Shown here one piece after another: positions 52,243 through 61,657 of a DNA stretch of 64,000 nucleotides; the stretch's first letter is position 1; every line of letters begins with the position of its first letter. Location: assembly GCF_019145495.1 (NCBI RefSeq), contig NZ_JAHSTU010000011.1, positions 124,001 through 188,000 on the forward strand, read 5' to 3'. The notes beneath the pieces are model-generated. The model had not been told where the DNA came from and made no database searches. It saw only the letters and a program-made list of their open reading frames with translations. A program made the translations under genes and the position numbers. The stretch is from Pseudomonas azerbaijanoccidentalis. Its GTDB lineage: Bacteria; Pseudomonadota; Gammaproteobacteria; Pseudomonadales; Pseudomonadaceae.

Positions 52243-52263
52243 GTGCTGTGAAAATCCGCGGGT

Positions 52264-52548
52264 TTAGCCGCGGTATTCGCACAGGTAAGCGGTGTCGACG
52301 GCCACTTTCAGCTGGAACTTGCTGTTGGCAGGCACGTTGAACTGGCTGCCGGCGGCGAAGGTTTCCCAGTCGGTGCTGTCGGGCAGCTTGACGGTCAGGG
52401 CGCCGGACACCACGTGCATGATTTCACGCTGGGCAGTGCCGAATTCGTATTCGCCCGGTGCCATGACGCCGATGGTCGCCGGACCTTCAGCGGTGCCAAA
52501 GGCGATCGACTTGACGGTGCCGTCGAAGTACTCGTTGACTTTAAACAT
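52264..52548 (-). CDS. ppnP: Pyrimidine/purine nucleoside phosphorylase PpnP
   Basis: 94 residues from the ATG at 52548 (GAGGAA upstream). It is a single cupin of the DUF1255 family: YFDGTVKSIAF, GVMAPGEYEFGT, REIMHVVSGALTVKLP and FNVPANSKFQLK. It phosphorolyses several nucleosides to base and ribose 1-phosphate. Confidence 0.93.
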   Translation of the reverse strand: MFKVNEYFDGTVKSIAFGTAEGPATIGVMAPGEYEFGTAQREIMHVVSGALTVKLPDSTDWETFAAGSQFNVPANSKFQLKVAVDTAYLCEYRG

Positions 52549-52617
52549 GGGCGATTCCTCGGAAAGGGCTAAAAAGGGCCGGCCAGTATGCACAAGGCCT
52601 TTGTTGGCGTCACCTGT

Positions 52618-53160
52618 CTAAAGCGGCAGAACCAGTGGTAACAGTCGTGCGGTATTGCGCGCATCTTCCAACGCCCGGTGCTGCTGGCCGTTGAACTGCA
52701 AACCGGCCAGTTGCAAGGCGCCATTAAGCCCCAGCGGGCGCTCCAGGCGCCGGGCCTTGGCAAAGCGTTGCTTGAGATTCATGTGCTGAACCCGGCTCAG
52801 CACGCTGTCGAGTTGCAGGCGCTGCCATTCCTGGAGCAGTTGCTTGCGATCGTAATCGCCCCAACTGGCCCAGCCTTCAAGGCGGCTGTGATGTTGACCC
52901 AACCAGCGTTCGAACAATGGCCAAACATCGCCAAGGGGTTGCGCGGCATCGATGTTGGCCTGGGTGATGTGCGTCAGTTCCCGGCAAAACGGTGTCAGCA
53001 ACGGCCGCCGCAAGGGACGGACGAACCGCTGGAAGTGGTCCAGTTCCCGGCCCTTGCGATCCACCAGGGTGGCACCGATTTCGATGATTTCCATCTCTGT
53101 TATTGGCCAACCACCTTCGTCGGTGGTGGCTTCCAGATCAATGACCAGCCAATGAGGCAT
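52618..53160 (-). CDS. DEDDh 3-prime-5-prime exonuclease (ERI-1-like)
   Basis: 180 residues from the ATG at 53160 (AGGAACC upstream). DEDDh residues are visible: DLEATTD (Asp, Glu), GWASWGDYDRKQL (Asp) and HRALEDARNTARLLP (His, Asp). It resembles the KapD/ERI-1-like subgroup that trims RNA or DNA ends. The substrate is unknown. Confidence 0.88.
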   Translation of the reverse strand: MPHWLVIDLEATTDEGGWPITEMEIIEIGATLVDRKGRELDHFQRFVRPLRRPLLTPFCRELTHITQANIDAAQPLGDVWPLFERWLGQHHSRLEGWASWGDYDRKQLLQEWQRLQLDSVLSRVQHMNLKQRFAKARRLERPLGLNGALQLAGLQFNGQQHRALEDARNTARLLPLVLPL

Positions 53161-53231
53161 CGCAGGGTTCCTGGTATCCGCGTCCTGATAGGTTTTGAGC
53201 GTAGCCAAACCCGACGGATCCGCCTAGCGGC

Positions 53232-55193
53232 TTATTCGACCTCCAGCAGAATCTGACGGTTTTTCACCTGATCACCGACCCGCACCTGCAAGCGTTTGAG
53301 CACGCCGTCGATGCCTGATTTCAGCGGATGCTCCATTTTCATGGCCTCCAGCACCACCAGTAACTGACCTTTGCTCACGGAGCTGCCTTCGCTGACCAGC
53401 ACGTCAACAATTGCGCCATCCATCGGCGCCTTGAGGGTGCCGGTGCTGACGTTGGCCTGGCTGCTGACCAACGCCTGGGTTCGGTCTTCAAGCGTCAGGC
53501 TGCCCGGGCGAGTGAACAGGCACAGTTGCCCGCGTTCCTGTCGGTAGGCATGGCGCTGGCGGATGCCGTCGATTTCCAGGGTGGCCCAGTGTCCATCGCT
53601 GTGGATAACCTTCAACTCAAGGCTGCGGTCGCCGACATCAATCCGGTACGCCTCAGCCGGCACCGCGTTCAGGACCACCGACCATTCCTGATCGTCCAGT
53701 CCGAGGCGATAGTGCAGCGGCACACTGGCGTTGTTACGCCACCCGGCCAAGGGGGCAGGGTGCACCTGAGCCGAGGCCTGATAAAGCAGGGCGGTTGCGA
53801 TCGCCAATTGCTCGGCGCTGGGTGCATGCGCACGCAGGCACGGATGCTCGGCAAAATGTTCTGTGATGAATCCGGTGCTGAATTCACCGCGAATGAAGGC
53901 CGGGTGTTGCAACAGGCTGGCGAGTAAGCGCTGATTGCTTTGCACGCCCAGCAGGACGCTGTCCTGCACCGCCCGCAGCAACTTGCGCCGGGCTTCTTCG
54001 CGAGTCGCGCCATGCGCGATGATCTTGCCCAGCATCGGGTCATAGAAGGGGCTGATGTGTTGACCTTCGATCAAGCCGTGGTCGATCCGCACCCCGTCCT
54101 GCGAAGCGGGTTCCCACCCGGCGATTCTGCCGGTTTGCGGCAGGAAGCCTTGCGCGGGATCTTCCGCATACAAACGCACCTCCAGCGCATGACCGGTGAG
54201 CTGCACTTGCTCCTGACGCAAGGGCAACGTCTGGCCATCCGCGATGTTCAGTTGCCAGGCCACCAGGTCGAGGCCGGTGATCAGTTCCGTCACCGGGTGC
54301 TCCACTTGCAGGCGAGTATTCATTTCCAGAAAGTAAAACTGCCCGCGTGCATCGAGCAGGAATTCCACGGTGCCGGCGCCAACGTAATTCACCGCCCGCC
54401 CGGCCTTGAGTGCCGCTTCACCCATGGCCTGGCGCAACTCGTTGGTCATCACCGGGCAAGGGGCCTCTTCGATGACTTTCTGGTGACGACGCTGAATCGA
54501 ACAGTCTCGCTCACCGAGGTAGATCAGGTTGCCGTGCTGGTCGCCGAACAACTGCACTTCGACATGCCGTGGCTCGATCAACGCCTGTTCCAGAATCAGT
54601 TCGTCGCAGCCGAACCCGTTCAACGCTTCCGAGCGCGCGGTGCGGATCTGCTCAAGTAAATTCTCGGCGTCATGCACCAGGCGCATGCCGCGCCCACCGC
54701 CACCGGCACTGGCCTTGATCATCAATGGATAGCCGATGCGTTCGGCTTCGCGGCTCAGGGTCGCGTCATCCTGTTCGGCGCCCTGATAGCCCTTGATGCA
54801 GGGCACACCCGCGTCGATCATGGCGACTTTCGACAGGCGTTTGCTGCCCATCAATTCGATGGCTTCGGGGCTGGGGCCGATGAAGGTGATGCCCGCTTGC
54901 TGGCAGGCGAGGGCGAAGCCGGCGTTTTCCGAGAGGAAACCGTAACCGGGATGGATCGCATCGGCGCCGGTGCGCCGGGCGGCATCGACGATTGCCGGAA
55001 TGTTCAGGTATGACTGTTGCACCGGGGCCGGGCCGATGTTGACGGCTTCGTCGGCCATTTGCACGTGCAGGGCATCGGCATCGGCGTCGCTGTACACGGC
55101 GACGGTGCGGTAGCCCAACGCCTGGGCGGTGCGCTGGATGCGGCAGGCGATTTCACCGCGGTTAGCGATGAGGATTTTGTGGAATCCGGGCAT
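53232..55193 (-). CDS. atuF: Geranyl-CoA carboxylase biotin-containing subunit AtuF
   Basis: 653 residues. Biotin carboxylase domain (about 1-450) with KASAGGGGRGMRLV, FLEMNTRLQVEHPVTE and MGSKRLSK; a linker domain; and a C-terminal biotin carrier with EAMKMEHPL. With AtuC it carboxylates geranyl-CoA, the defining step of citronellol/geraniol breakdown. Methylcrotonyl-CoA carboxylase (LiuD) is a close relative, but the atuA-E context decides. A REP pair separates it from atuE. Confidence 0.92.
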   Translation of the reverse strand: MPGFHKILIANRGEIACRIQRTAQALGYRTVAVYSDADADALHVQMADEAVNIGPAPVQQSYLNIPAIVDAARRTGADAIHPGYGFLSENAGFALACQQAGITFIGPSPEAIELMGSKRLSKVAMIDAGVPCIKGYQGAEQDDATLSREAERIGYPLMIKASAGGGGRGMRLVHDAENLLEQIRTARSEALNGFGCDELILEQALIEPRHVEVQLFGDQHGNLIYLGERDCSIQRRHQKVIEEAPCPVMTNELRQAMGEAALKAGRAVNYVGAGTVEFLLDARGQFYFLEMNTRLQVEHPVTELITGLDLVAWQLNIADGQTLPLRQEQVQLTGHALEVRLYAEDPAQGFLPQTGRIAGWEPASQDGVRIDHGLIEGQHISPFYDPMLGKIIAHGATREEARRKLLRAVQDSVLLGVQSNQRLLASLLQHPAFIRGEFSTGFITEHFAEHPCLRAHAPSAEQLAIATALLYQASAQVHPAPLAGWRNNASVPLHYRLGLDDQEWSVVLNAVPAEAYRIDVGDRSLELKVIHSDGHWATLEIDGIRQRHAYRQERGQLCLFTRPGSLTLEDRTQALVSSQANVSTGTLKAPMDGAIVDVLVSEGSSVSKGQLLVVLEAMKMEHPLKSGIDGVLKRLQVRVGDQVKNRQILLEVE

Positions 55194-55233
55194 GTTCTGT
55201 TCCCTGCGTTATTGCGGTGAATTTGATGGCCTC

Positions 55234-55297
55234 ATCGCTGGCAAGCCAGCTCCCACAGGTTTATCGCAATCCCTGTGGGAGCTGGCTTGCCAGCGAT
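55234..55297. repeat. REP pair, family 2, inside the atu operon
   Basis: ATCGCTGGCAAGCCAGCTCC (55234-55253) and its inverted copy (ending 55297) meet at CCCACAGG/CCTGTGGG. It lies between atuE and atuF on one transcript, where it could stop exonucleases or reduce read-through and so lower atuF relative to the upstream genes. Confidence 0.9.
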
Positions 55298-55301
55298 GCT
55301 T

Positions 55302-56099
55302 TTAAGAGGCCCACCCCGGTTTACGCTTCTGCACAAAGGCCATCGTCCCCTCGACCCCTTCAGCGCCAGTCACCGCTTCGCTGAACCATTGCGCCGCTTG
55401 ATCAAGCAACTCATCCGAAGGTTGCCCGGCACTGGCCAGCAGCAGTTTTTTGGTCGCCGCATTGGCTTCCGGTGCGCAGCAAAGTACATGGTCCAACACT
55501 TCATCGAGACGCTCGGCCAGCGCTTGCGGATCGTGTTCGACAAAATGCACCAGCCCCATGCGCCGCGCCTGTGTGCCGTCGAAGCGCGCCGCTGTCAGTG
55601 CCAGTCGCCGGGTCTGGGTCAGGCCGATGCGCTGCACCACGAACGGTGCGATCTGCGCCGGCAGCAGGCCAAGGCTGGTTTCCGGCAGACCGAATTGCGC
55701 CGAGTGATCGGCCATGGCGATGTCACTGACACAGGCCAGGCCCAAGCCACCGCCGAGCACGGCCCCTTGCAGCACCGTGATCACTACTTGCGGCGCGTGT
55801 TGCACCTCTTGCAGCAATGCACCGAACACCCGGTTCAAATCACGGTGTGCGCTCGAACCCTGAGCGCGGGCGTTGGCCATGTCCTTGATGTCGCCGCCCG
55901 CGCAGAAATGCCCGCCGGCACCGCCGATCACCAGCGCCCGAATGGCACGATCATGGTGAATCGCCGCCAGCACCGCGCGCAGTTCGGCGACCATCTGCAA
56001 GCTCATCGCGTTGCGGCTTTGCGGGCGATTGAGGGTGATGTGCAGCACGCCGTTGTGCAGTTCCAGCAGCAACGTCTCGCAAACCGGCAGCGTGCTCAT
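55302..56099 (-). CDS. atuE: Isohexenylglutaconyl-CoA hydratase AtuE
   Basis: 265 residues, overlapping atuD by 4 bases (ATGA). It is a crotonase-fold hydratase: GGHFCAGGDIKDM (oxyanion hole) and VLGGGLGLACVSDIAMAD with GLPETSLGLLPA (catalytic Glu). It adds water to the carboxylated geranyl-CoA product before side-chain cleavage. Confidence 0.9.
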   Translation of the reverse strand: MSTLPVCETLLLELHNGVLHITLNRPQSRNAMSLQMVAELRAVLAAIHHDRAIRALVIGGAGGHFCAGGDIKDMANARAQGSSAHRDLNRVFGALLQEVQHAPQVVITVLQGAVLGGGLGLACVSDIAMADHSAQFGLPETSLGLLPAQIAPFVVQRIGLTQTRRLALTAARFDGTQARRMGLVHFVEHDPQALAERLDEVLDHVLCCAPEANAATKKLLLASAGQPSDELLDQAAQWFSEAVTGAEGVEGTMAFVQKRKPGWAS

Positions 56100-57253
56100 T
56101 TCTTTTTCCCCGGCAAAATGCCCATCAGTTTGCAGATGATCCCCAGCATGATTTCGTCGGCCCCACCGCCAATCGATACCAGCCGCACATCGCGATAAGC
56201 GCGGGCTACCGGGTTGTCCCACATGAAGCCCATGCCGCCCCAATATTGCAGGCAACTGTCGCTGACTTCGCGGCCCAATCGACCGGCCTTGAGCTTGGCC
56301 ATGGACGCCAGGCGCGTGACGTCCTGGCCTTTGATGTATTGCTCGGTGGCCTGATACACCAGCGCCCGGAGGCATTCGATTTCGGTTTGCAGTTCGGCCA
56401 GCCGAAAGTGAATGACCTGGTTGTCGATCAACGCGTTGCCGAACGTTTTGCGTTCCTTGCAGTATTCGATGGTGCTGTCGACGCAGTACTCCAGGCCTTT
56501 GATCATGTTCGCCGCACCGAACAGGCGTTCCTCCTGGAACTGCAGCATCTGCATCATGAACCCCGCGCCTTCATGGCCGATGCGGTTGCGTTGCGGTACG
56601 CGCACGTTGTCGAAGAACACCTGGGCGGTTTCCGAACTGCGCATGCCGAGCTTGTCCAGGTGCGAGCTGAGGCTGATGCCCGGCGTGTTCATCGGCACCA
56701 TGATCAGCGACTTGTTGATGTGCGGTTTATCGTCCGAGGTGTTGGCCAGCAGGCAGATAAAATCAGCACTCGGCGAGTTGGTGATCCACATCTTGCTGCC
56801 GTTGATCACGTAGTCGTCGCCGTCCTTGCGCGCCGTGGTTTTCAACCCGGCCACATCGGAACCGGCGCCAACTTCAGAGACGCCAATGCAGCCGACCTGC
56901 TCGCCGCTGATGGCCGGGCGCAGGAACTCGTCACGCAGTTCATCGGAGCCGAAACGGGCGAGGGCCGGGGTGCACATGTCAGTCTGCACACCGATGGACA
57001 TCGGAATGCCGCCGCAATGAATGGTGCCGAACTCTTCGGCAGCGACAATCGAATAGCTGTAGTCGAGGCCCATGCCGCCGAATTTTTCCGGCTTGGAAAT
57101 GCCCAGCAGACCGAGGTCGCCGGCCTTGCGGAAAATCTCGTGGATCGGAAAGCGCCCGGCCTTTTCCCATTCCTCGACGTGAGGATTGATCTCGTGTTCG
57201 ACGAATTGGCGGACGGTGCGGCGCAGGGCTTCGTGTTCCTGGGTGAAGATCAT
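56096..57253 (-). CDS. atuD: Citronellyl-CoA dehydrogenase AtuD
   Basis: 385 residues, acyl-CoA dehydrogenase fold: GCIGVSEVGAGSDVAGLKT (FAD/substrate), MWITNSPSADF, RNRIGHEGAGFMMQML and YWGGMGFMWDNPVARAYRD. It oxidises citronellyl-CoA to geranyl-CoA. GGAG lies 13 bases before the ATG. Its neighbours atuC (upstream) and atuE (overlapping) place it in the atu operon. Confidence 0.9.
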   Translation of the reverse strand: MIFTQEHEALRRTVRQFVEHEINPHVEEWEKAGRFPIHEIFRKAGDLGLLGISKPEKFGGMGLDYSYSIVAAEEFGTIHCGGIPMSIGVQTDMCTPALARFGSDELRDEFLRPAISGEQVGCIGVSEVGAGSDVAGLKTTARKDGDDYVINGSKMWITNSPSADFICLLANTSDDKPHINKSLIMVPMNTPGISLSSHLDKLGMRSSETAQVFFDNVRVPQRNRIGHEGAGFMMQMLQFQEERLFGAANMIKGLEYCVDSTIEYCKERKTFGNALIDNQVIHFRLAELQTEIECLRALVYQATEQYIKGQDVTRLASMAKLKAGRLGREVSDSCLQYWGGMGFMWDNPVARAYRDVRLVSIGGGADEIMLGIICKLMGILPGKKK

Positions 57254-57278
57254 TTTTATTGTTCTCCTCTGATCGCCC

Positions 57279-58895
57279 TTAGAAGCGGGCTACACCAAAA
57301 CTGTTGGTTTGCAGCGGCCGGACTTCAGCCTCATGGCAGATGTCCAGCAAGTAACCGAGCAAGGTCCGGGTATCGCGCGGGTCGATCAAACCGTCGTCCC
57401 ACAGGTTGGCACTGCCGTAGAGCGCCGTGGACTGGCTGTCGAGTTTCTGCGCGGTGACCTGTTCGAGCATGTCGAGCATTTTCGGGTCGGGCACCAGGCC
57501 ATCCTTGGCCTGTTTGGCCTCGGTGACGATGCGCAGCACTTTGCCTGCCTGTGCGCCGCCCATCACCGCGGTGCGGCTGTTGGGCCAGGCGAAAATGAAA
57601 CGCGGGTCGAGGCCGCGCCCGCACATCGCGTAGTTGCCGGCGCCGTAGGAACCACCAACGACGATAGTCAGTTTCGGCACCCGGGCATTGGCCACGGCCT
57701 GAATCATTTTGGCGCCGTGTTTGATCACGCCTTGTTGCTCCGATTCGGTGCCGACCATGAAACCTGTGGTGTTGTGGAAAAACAGCAGCGGCGTCTGGCT
57801 CTGGTCGCAGAGCTGGATGAACTGCGCGGCCTTGCTCGCACCCTTGGGCGTGATCGGGCCGTTGTTGCCGATGAAACCGCAGGCGCGGCCCTGGATTTTC
57901 AGTTGGCCGCAAAGGGTCTGCTGATCGAACTCGGCTTTGAATTCAAGGAAATTCGAGCCGTCGGCGATGCGGGCGATGATTTCGCGCACGTCGTAGGGTT
58001 TTTTCGGGTCGTCCGGGATCAGCCCCAGCAATTCGTCGATGGGGTAGAGCGGCTCTGCCCAGCGCAGTTCGGGCCGGCATTGCAGTTGTTCGTTCCAGGG
58101 CAGCATGCCGACGATTTCGCGCACCTGACGCACTCCGTCGGCATCGTTTTCCGCCAGGTATTCGGCGGTGCCGGCCGTTTGCGCGTGCATCTCGGCGCCA
58201 CCCAGTTCTTCGTCGGTCGCGACTTCACCGGTCGCGGCTTTGAGCAGCGGTGGCCCGGCGAGAAACAGTTTGGCCTTGCCGCGCACCACCACCACGTAGT
58301 CCGACAGCCCTGGCTGATAGGCACCGCCCGCCGTGGCTGAGCCATGTACCACGGTGATTTGCGGCAGGCCCATGGCCGACATCCGCGCCTGATTGGCGAA
58401 GCTGCGCGCACCTTCGACGAAAATCTCCGCCGCGTAGTTGAGGTTGGCGCCGCCGCTTTCGGCCAGGGTGATCACCGGCAATTTGTTTTCCATGGCGATC
58501 TGTTGCAGGCGCAGGGATTTTTTCAAGCCGCTGGGGGAAATGGTCCCGCCCTTGATCGCGCTGTTGTTGGCCACCACCAGCACCCGCACGCCGGACACGT
58601 AGCCGATGCCGGCAATCAAGCCGCCACCCGCGGAACTGCCGTCCTTGTCATCGTGCAGCTTGTAGCCGGCCAGGCTCGCCAGCTCAAGAAACGGCGCGCC
58701 GGGGTCCAGCAGCAGATTGAGTCGCTCACGGGGCAGCAATTGTCCGCGCTTGTCGAATTTCGGTTTGGCTTCTGCGGCCTTGTTCAGCAGGTTTTGTTCG
58801 AGCGTGCGGACCTGCTCGATGGCGCTCAGCATCGCCGCATGGTTCTGGGCGAACTGCTCGCTGTGGGGGTCGAGTTGCGACTGAATCACCGGCAT
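57279..58895 (-). CDS. atuC: Geranyl-CoA carboxylase carboxyltransferase subunit AtuC
   Basis: 538 residues of the acyl-CoA carboxylase beta family: TLAESGGANLNYAAEIF, VVHGSATAGGAYQPGLSDYV, FFHNTTGFMVGTESEQQG and VGGSYGAGNYAMCGRGLDP. It transfers the carboxyl group from AtuF-biotin to geranyl-CoA. It is separated from atuB by only 3 bases. Confidence 0.92.
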   Translation of the reverse strand: MPVIQSQLDPHSEQFAQNHAAMLSAIEQVRTLEQNLLNKAAEAKPKFDKRGQLLPRERLNLLLDPGAPFLELASLAGYKLHDDKDGSSAGGGLIAGIGYVSGVRVLVVANNSAIKGGTISPSGLKKSLRLQQIAMENKLPVITLAESGGANLNYAAEIFVEGARSFANQARMSAMGLPQITVVHGSATAGGAYQPGLSDYVVVVRGKAKLFLAGPPLLKAATGEVATDEELGGAEMHAQTAGTAEYLAENDADGVRQVREIVGMLPWNEQLQCRPELRWAEPLYPIDELLGLIPDDPKKPYDVREIIARIADGSNFLEFKAEFDQQTLCGQLKIQGRACGFIGNNGPITPKGASKAAQFIQLCDQSQTPLLFFHNTTGFMVGTESEQQGVIKHGAKMIQAVANARVPKLTIVVGGSYGAGNYAMCGRGLDPRFIFAWPNSRTAVMGGAQAGKVLRIVTEAKQAKDGLVPDPKMLDMLEQVTAQKLDSQSTALYGSANLWDDGLIDPRDTRTLLGYLLDICHEAEVRPLQTNSFGVARF

Positions 58896-58898
58896 GGG

Positions 58899-59768
58899 TT
58901 ATTCCTTATCCTTGAGGACATCAGGAATGTAGGCGCGGTGAAAGCCGTTATACGACTCACTGTTCGTAGCCTTGTGAATCGGCCATGCCCGACCGCCAAG
59001 GCTGGCGGCGCCGTCGATGCGCAAGGTGCTGCCGCTGACGAACGCCGCAGCCGGGCTGAGCAAAAAAACGATCGCCGCGCTGACTTCCGATTCGGTGCCG
59101 ATACGCTTGAGCGGCACGTGTTCGCGCAAGGTCGGAATCACCGCTTTGAACGCGCCTTCGTAGGTGTCCATGCCGCTGGAGGCAATCCAGCCCGGCGCCA
59201 CCGCGTTGACCCGCACCCCGGCATAACCCCATTCGAACGCCGCCGTCTTGGTCAGGTTGTCCATGCCCGAACGCGCCGCCCCCGAGTGGCCCATGCCCGG
59301 CATGCCGCCCCACATGTCGGCGAGCATGTTGACGATGGCGCCGCCGTGTTTGCTCATGGATTGGTTGAACACTTCCCGGGCCATCAGGAAACCGCCCACC
59401 AGGTTGGTGCGCATCACGGTTTCGAATCCTTTCTGATTGATCGAGGCCAGCGGCGACGGGTACTGGCCGCCGGCATTGTTGACCAGACCGTGAATCGGGC
59501 CGTGTTTGCGGATCAGTTCGCTGACCAGATGCGTTACCGCTTCTTCGTCGCGAATGTCGCAGGTGCTCCAGTCGGCTTTGCCGCCGTCATCGATAATCTC
59601 GCTGGCAACTGCTTTGAGCTTGTCGGCCTTGCGCCCGACCAGAATCACATGGGCACCGAGGGCCGCCAGCTCATGTGCGGTGCAGCGCCCGATGCCACTG
59701 CCGCCACCGGTAACGATGATGGTCTGGCCGGCAAACAGATCAGTTCTGAAGATCGAATCGTAGGCCAT
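58899..59768 (-). CDS. atuB: Short-chain dehydrogenase AtuB
   Basis: 289 residues, SDR fold: VTGGGSGIGRCTAHELAALG (dinucleotide binding), NNAGGQYPSPL and GVRVNAVAPGWI. At the position of the usual YxxxK, the sequence reads HSGAARSGMDNLTK, with Ser and Arg in place of Tyr and Lys. This resembles 2,4-dienoyl-CoA reductases, which also lack the tyrosine. It is essential-type in atu operons, but its exact reaction is not settled. Confidence 0.88.
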   Translation of the reverse strand: MAYDSIFRTDLFAGQTIIVTGGGSGIGRCTAHELAALGAHVILVGRKADKLKAVASEIIDDGGKADWSTCDIRDEEAVTHLVSELIRKHGPIHGLVNNAGGQYPSPLASINQKGFETVMRTNLVGGFLMAREVFNQSMSKHGGAIVNMLADMWGGMPGMGHSGAARSGMDNLTKTAAFEWGYAGVRVNAVAPGWIASSGMDTYEGAFKAVIPTLREHVPLKRIGTESEVSAAIVFLLSPAAAFVSGSTLRIDGAASLGGRAWPIHKATNSESYNGFHRAYIPDVLKDKE

Positions 59769-59780
59769 GACGGCATTCCT

Positions 59781-61583
59781 CTAGTTGACCTGGTCTTTGA
59801 TGCGCTGCGGCACCGGAATCTGGATTTCCAGCAGCTGCTGGGCGAACGCCTTGCCTTGCGGATCGATCCGCAAGCTGGCGACACCGCCCCCGCCGAGGGC
59901 GTTTTCCAGCAAAAAATTCAGGCTGTGGCTGGCGGGCAAATACCAACGCTCGACGCGACCGTGCACCGGGTCGAGGACATGGCTCATCCAGTCAACCATC
60001 ACTTCCGGCGTCAACGCCTCAGCGATCCACGGCAGGTACTCGGGATCGCGGGCCATGATGCCAATGTTGCTGTGATTACCCTTATCGCCCGAGCGCGCCA
60101 CCGCCAGTTTGACCAGCGCAACACTGGCGTCCGCCAGCCCCGTGGGCTTCGGTGGCGCAATGGGTGCGGGCAACGCCGCGCTGTCGAGCACATCCAGGGC
60201 GGGCAGGGCGCACGGGTGGCGCTGGCCCATGAGATCAATCTCCAGCGAGCAGGCGGTTTTGTCGATCAGGAACGAGAACAGCCGGATCAGCGGATAGACC
60301 GTGGGTCGACCGCCAACAATTCCGGTCAGCCCCGGTGCCATGCCGGTGGCGGCTTGGGCGATTTCCCGGGAGAACACGATCAACGCCTGTTTGTTCGGGT
60401 GGCGCACCGCGAGCTTGATCACCACTTCACGGGTGTCGTGGCGTTGACCGTGGGGACCGTAGGTGGCCTCGCTGCCGAGCAGTTCGATGTTCACGTCACT
60501 GTAGGGGGGCCAGCCGCGCTGAGTAAAAATTTCCGAGGTCTTGTTGATGATCGCTGCACTGACTCGCCGGGCCTTGTCCACCGCATCGATACCGGCGATC
60601 AGGCAGCTGGCGGTGCAGCGAAAGCCGTCCGGGTAGGTCGCGCTGACCTTGTACTGATCGGTCGGCGGCAACCCTTTTGCGCCATGCACCTGGACTGCGT
60701 TTTTGCCCCGCTGATGCAGTTTGACCTGAGTGAAATCGCACACCACATCGGGCAGCAGATACGCCCGCGGATCGCCGATTTCATACAGCATCTGTTCACC
60801 CACCGTCAGGGGCGTGATCAGGCCGCCGGAGCCATCGGGTTTGCTGACGATGAACTGGCCGTCGGCGCTGACTTCGACGATGGGAAAACCGATGTGTTCG
60901 TAGTCGGGCACGTCGCGCCAGTCGGTGAAATTGCCACCCGTGCATTGGGCGCCGCACTCGATGATGTGCCCGGCCAGCGCCGCTTGGGCCAATTTATCGT
61001 AGTCGTGCCACGACCAGCCGAACTCATGCACCAGCGCGGCGCTGACCACCGCGCTGTCGACCACGCGCCCGGTGATCACGATGTCCGCCCCTAGCCGCAA
61101 GGCCTCGACGATGCCAGGCGCGCCGAGGTAGGCGTTGGTCGAAACGCACATCGGTGGCAACGGTGTGCCGCTGAACATTTCATGAATGCCCAGGGTGCTC
61201 AATGATTTGAATTGCGGTTGCAGGTCATCGCCCAGCAGTACGGCGATCTTCAAGGAAAGGCCGGCCTTGTCGCAGGCCGCTTGCAGGGCGGCGGCACAGG
61301 CTTGCGGGTTGACCCCGCCAGCATTGCTGATGACGCGGATTTTTTGTTCGGCGAGTTGCGTGAGCAGGGGGCTGAGGACTTCGATGAAGTCGCTGGCATA
61401 GCCGGCCTGGGGATCCTTCATCCGTGCGCCGGCCATGATCGACAGGGTAATTTCGGCCAGATAGTCGAAAACCAGATAGTCCAGACGCCCGCCTTCCACC
61501 AGTTGCGCGGCGGCGGTCGAGGTGTCACCCCAGAAGGCGCTGGCGCACCCAATGCGAATTGTTCCTGGCGCAGTCAATTCCAT
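59781..61583 (-). CDS. atuA: AtuA, DUF1446-family protein of acyclic terpene use
   Basis: 600 residues from the ATG at 61583 (GGGAGG upstream). The N-terminal DUF1446 part (about 1-450) includes IGCASAFWGDTS, VISNAGGVNPQACAA and IVITGRVVDSAVVSAALVHEF; the C-terminal part has LAVARSGDKGNHSNIGIMAR. The biochemical function is unproven; acetyl removal from the cleaved product has been proposed. It is the first gene of the operon, facing atuR. Confidence 0.9.
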   Translation of the reverse strand: MELTAPGTIRIGCASAFWGDTSTAAAQLVEGGRLDYLVFDYLAEITLSIMAGARMKDPQAGYASDFIEVLSPLLTQLAEQKIRVISNAGGVNPQACAAALQAACDKAGLSLKIAVLLGDDLQPQFKSLSTLGIHEMFSGTPLPPMCVSTNAYLGAPGIVEALRLGADIVITGRVVDSAVVSAALVHEFGWSWHDYDKLAQAALAGHIIECGAQCTGGNFTDWRDVPDYEHIGFPIVEVSADGQFIVSKPDGSGGLITPLTVGEQMLYEIGDPRAYLLPDVVCDFTQVKLHQRGKNAVQVHGAKGLPPTDQYKVSATYPDGFRCTASCLIAGIDAVDKARRVSAAIINKTSEIFTQRGWPPYSDVNIELLGSEATYGPHGQRHDTREVVIKLAVRHPNKQALIVFSREIAQAATGMAPGLTGIVGGRPTVYPLIRLFSFLIDKTACSLEIDLMGQRHPCALPALDVLDSAALPAPIAPPKPTGLADASVALVKLAVARSGDKGNHSNIGIMARDPEYLPWIAEALTPEVMVDWMSHVLDPVHGRVERWYLPASHSLNFLLENALGGGGVASLRIDPQGKAFAQQLLEIQIPVPQRIKDQVN

Positions 61584-61612
61584 AACCACCTCCCACAGAG
61601 TGAATCGAGACT

Positions 61613-61629
61613 ACCAAGCAAGCGCTTGG
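61613..61629. promoter_or_regulatory. AtuR operator, atuA-proximal
   Basis: ACCAAGCAAGCGCTTGG is an inverted copy (16 of 17 bases) of the site at 61658-61674; the core CAAGCGCTTG is a palindrome on its own. The inverted pair, 45 bases centre to centre, lies in the atuA-atuR gap, as reported for AtuR in other pseudomonads. Confidence 0.75.
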
Positions 61630-61657
61630 TTTGTAAATGGCGGAAAATATCTTCTGC

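Noticed and set aside
53232..58895. Carboxylase and dehydrogenase genes as the liu (leucine) operon
   Set aside because: The presence of the DUF1446 gene atuA, atuB and a TetR-type atuR, with no HMG-CoA lyase, fits the terpene atu cluster; liu has a MerR-type regulator and a lyase.
58344..61094. A 916-codon open frame on the plus strand opposite atuA-atuC
   Set aside because: It is antisense to three well-supported genes, low in complexity (Gln/Arg/His/Gly-rich), and typical of stop-poor antisense frames in GC-rich coding DNA.
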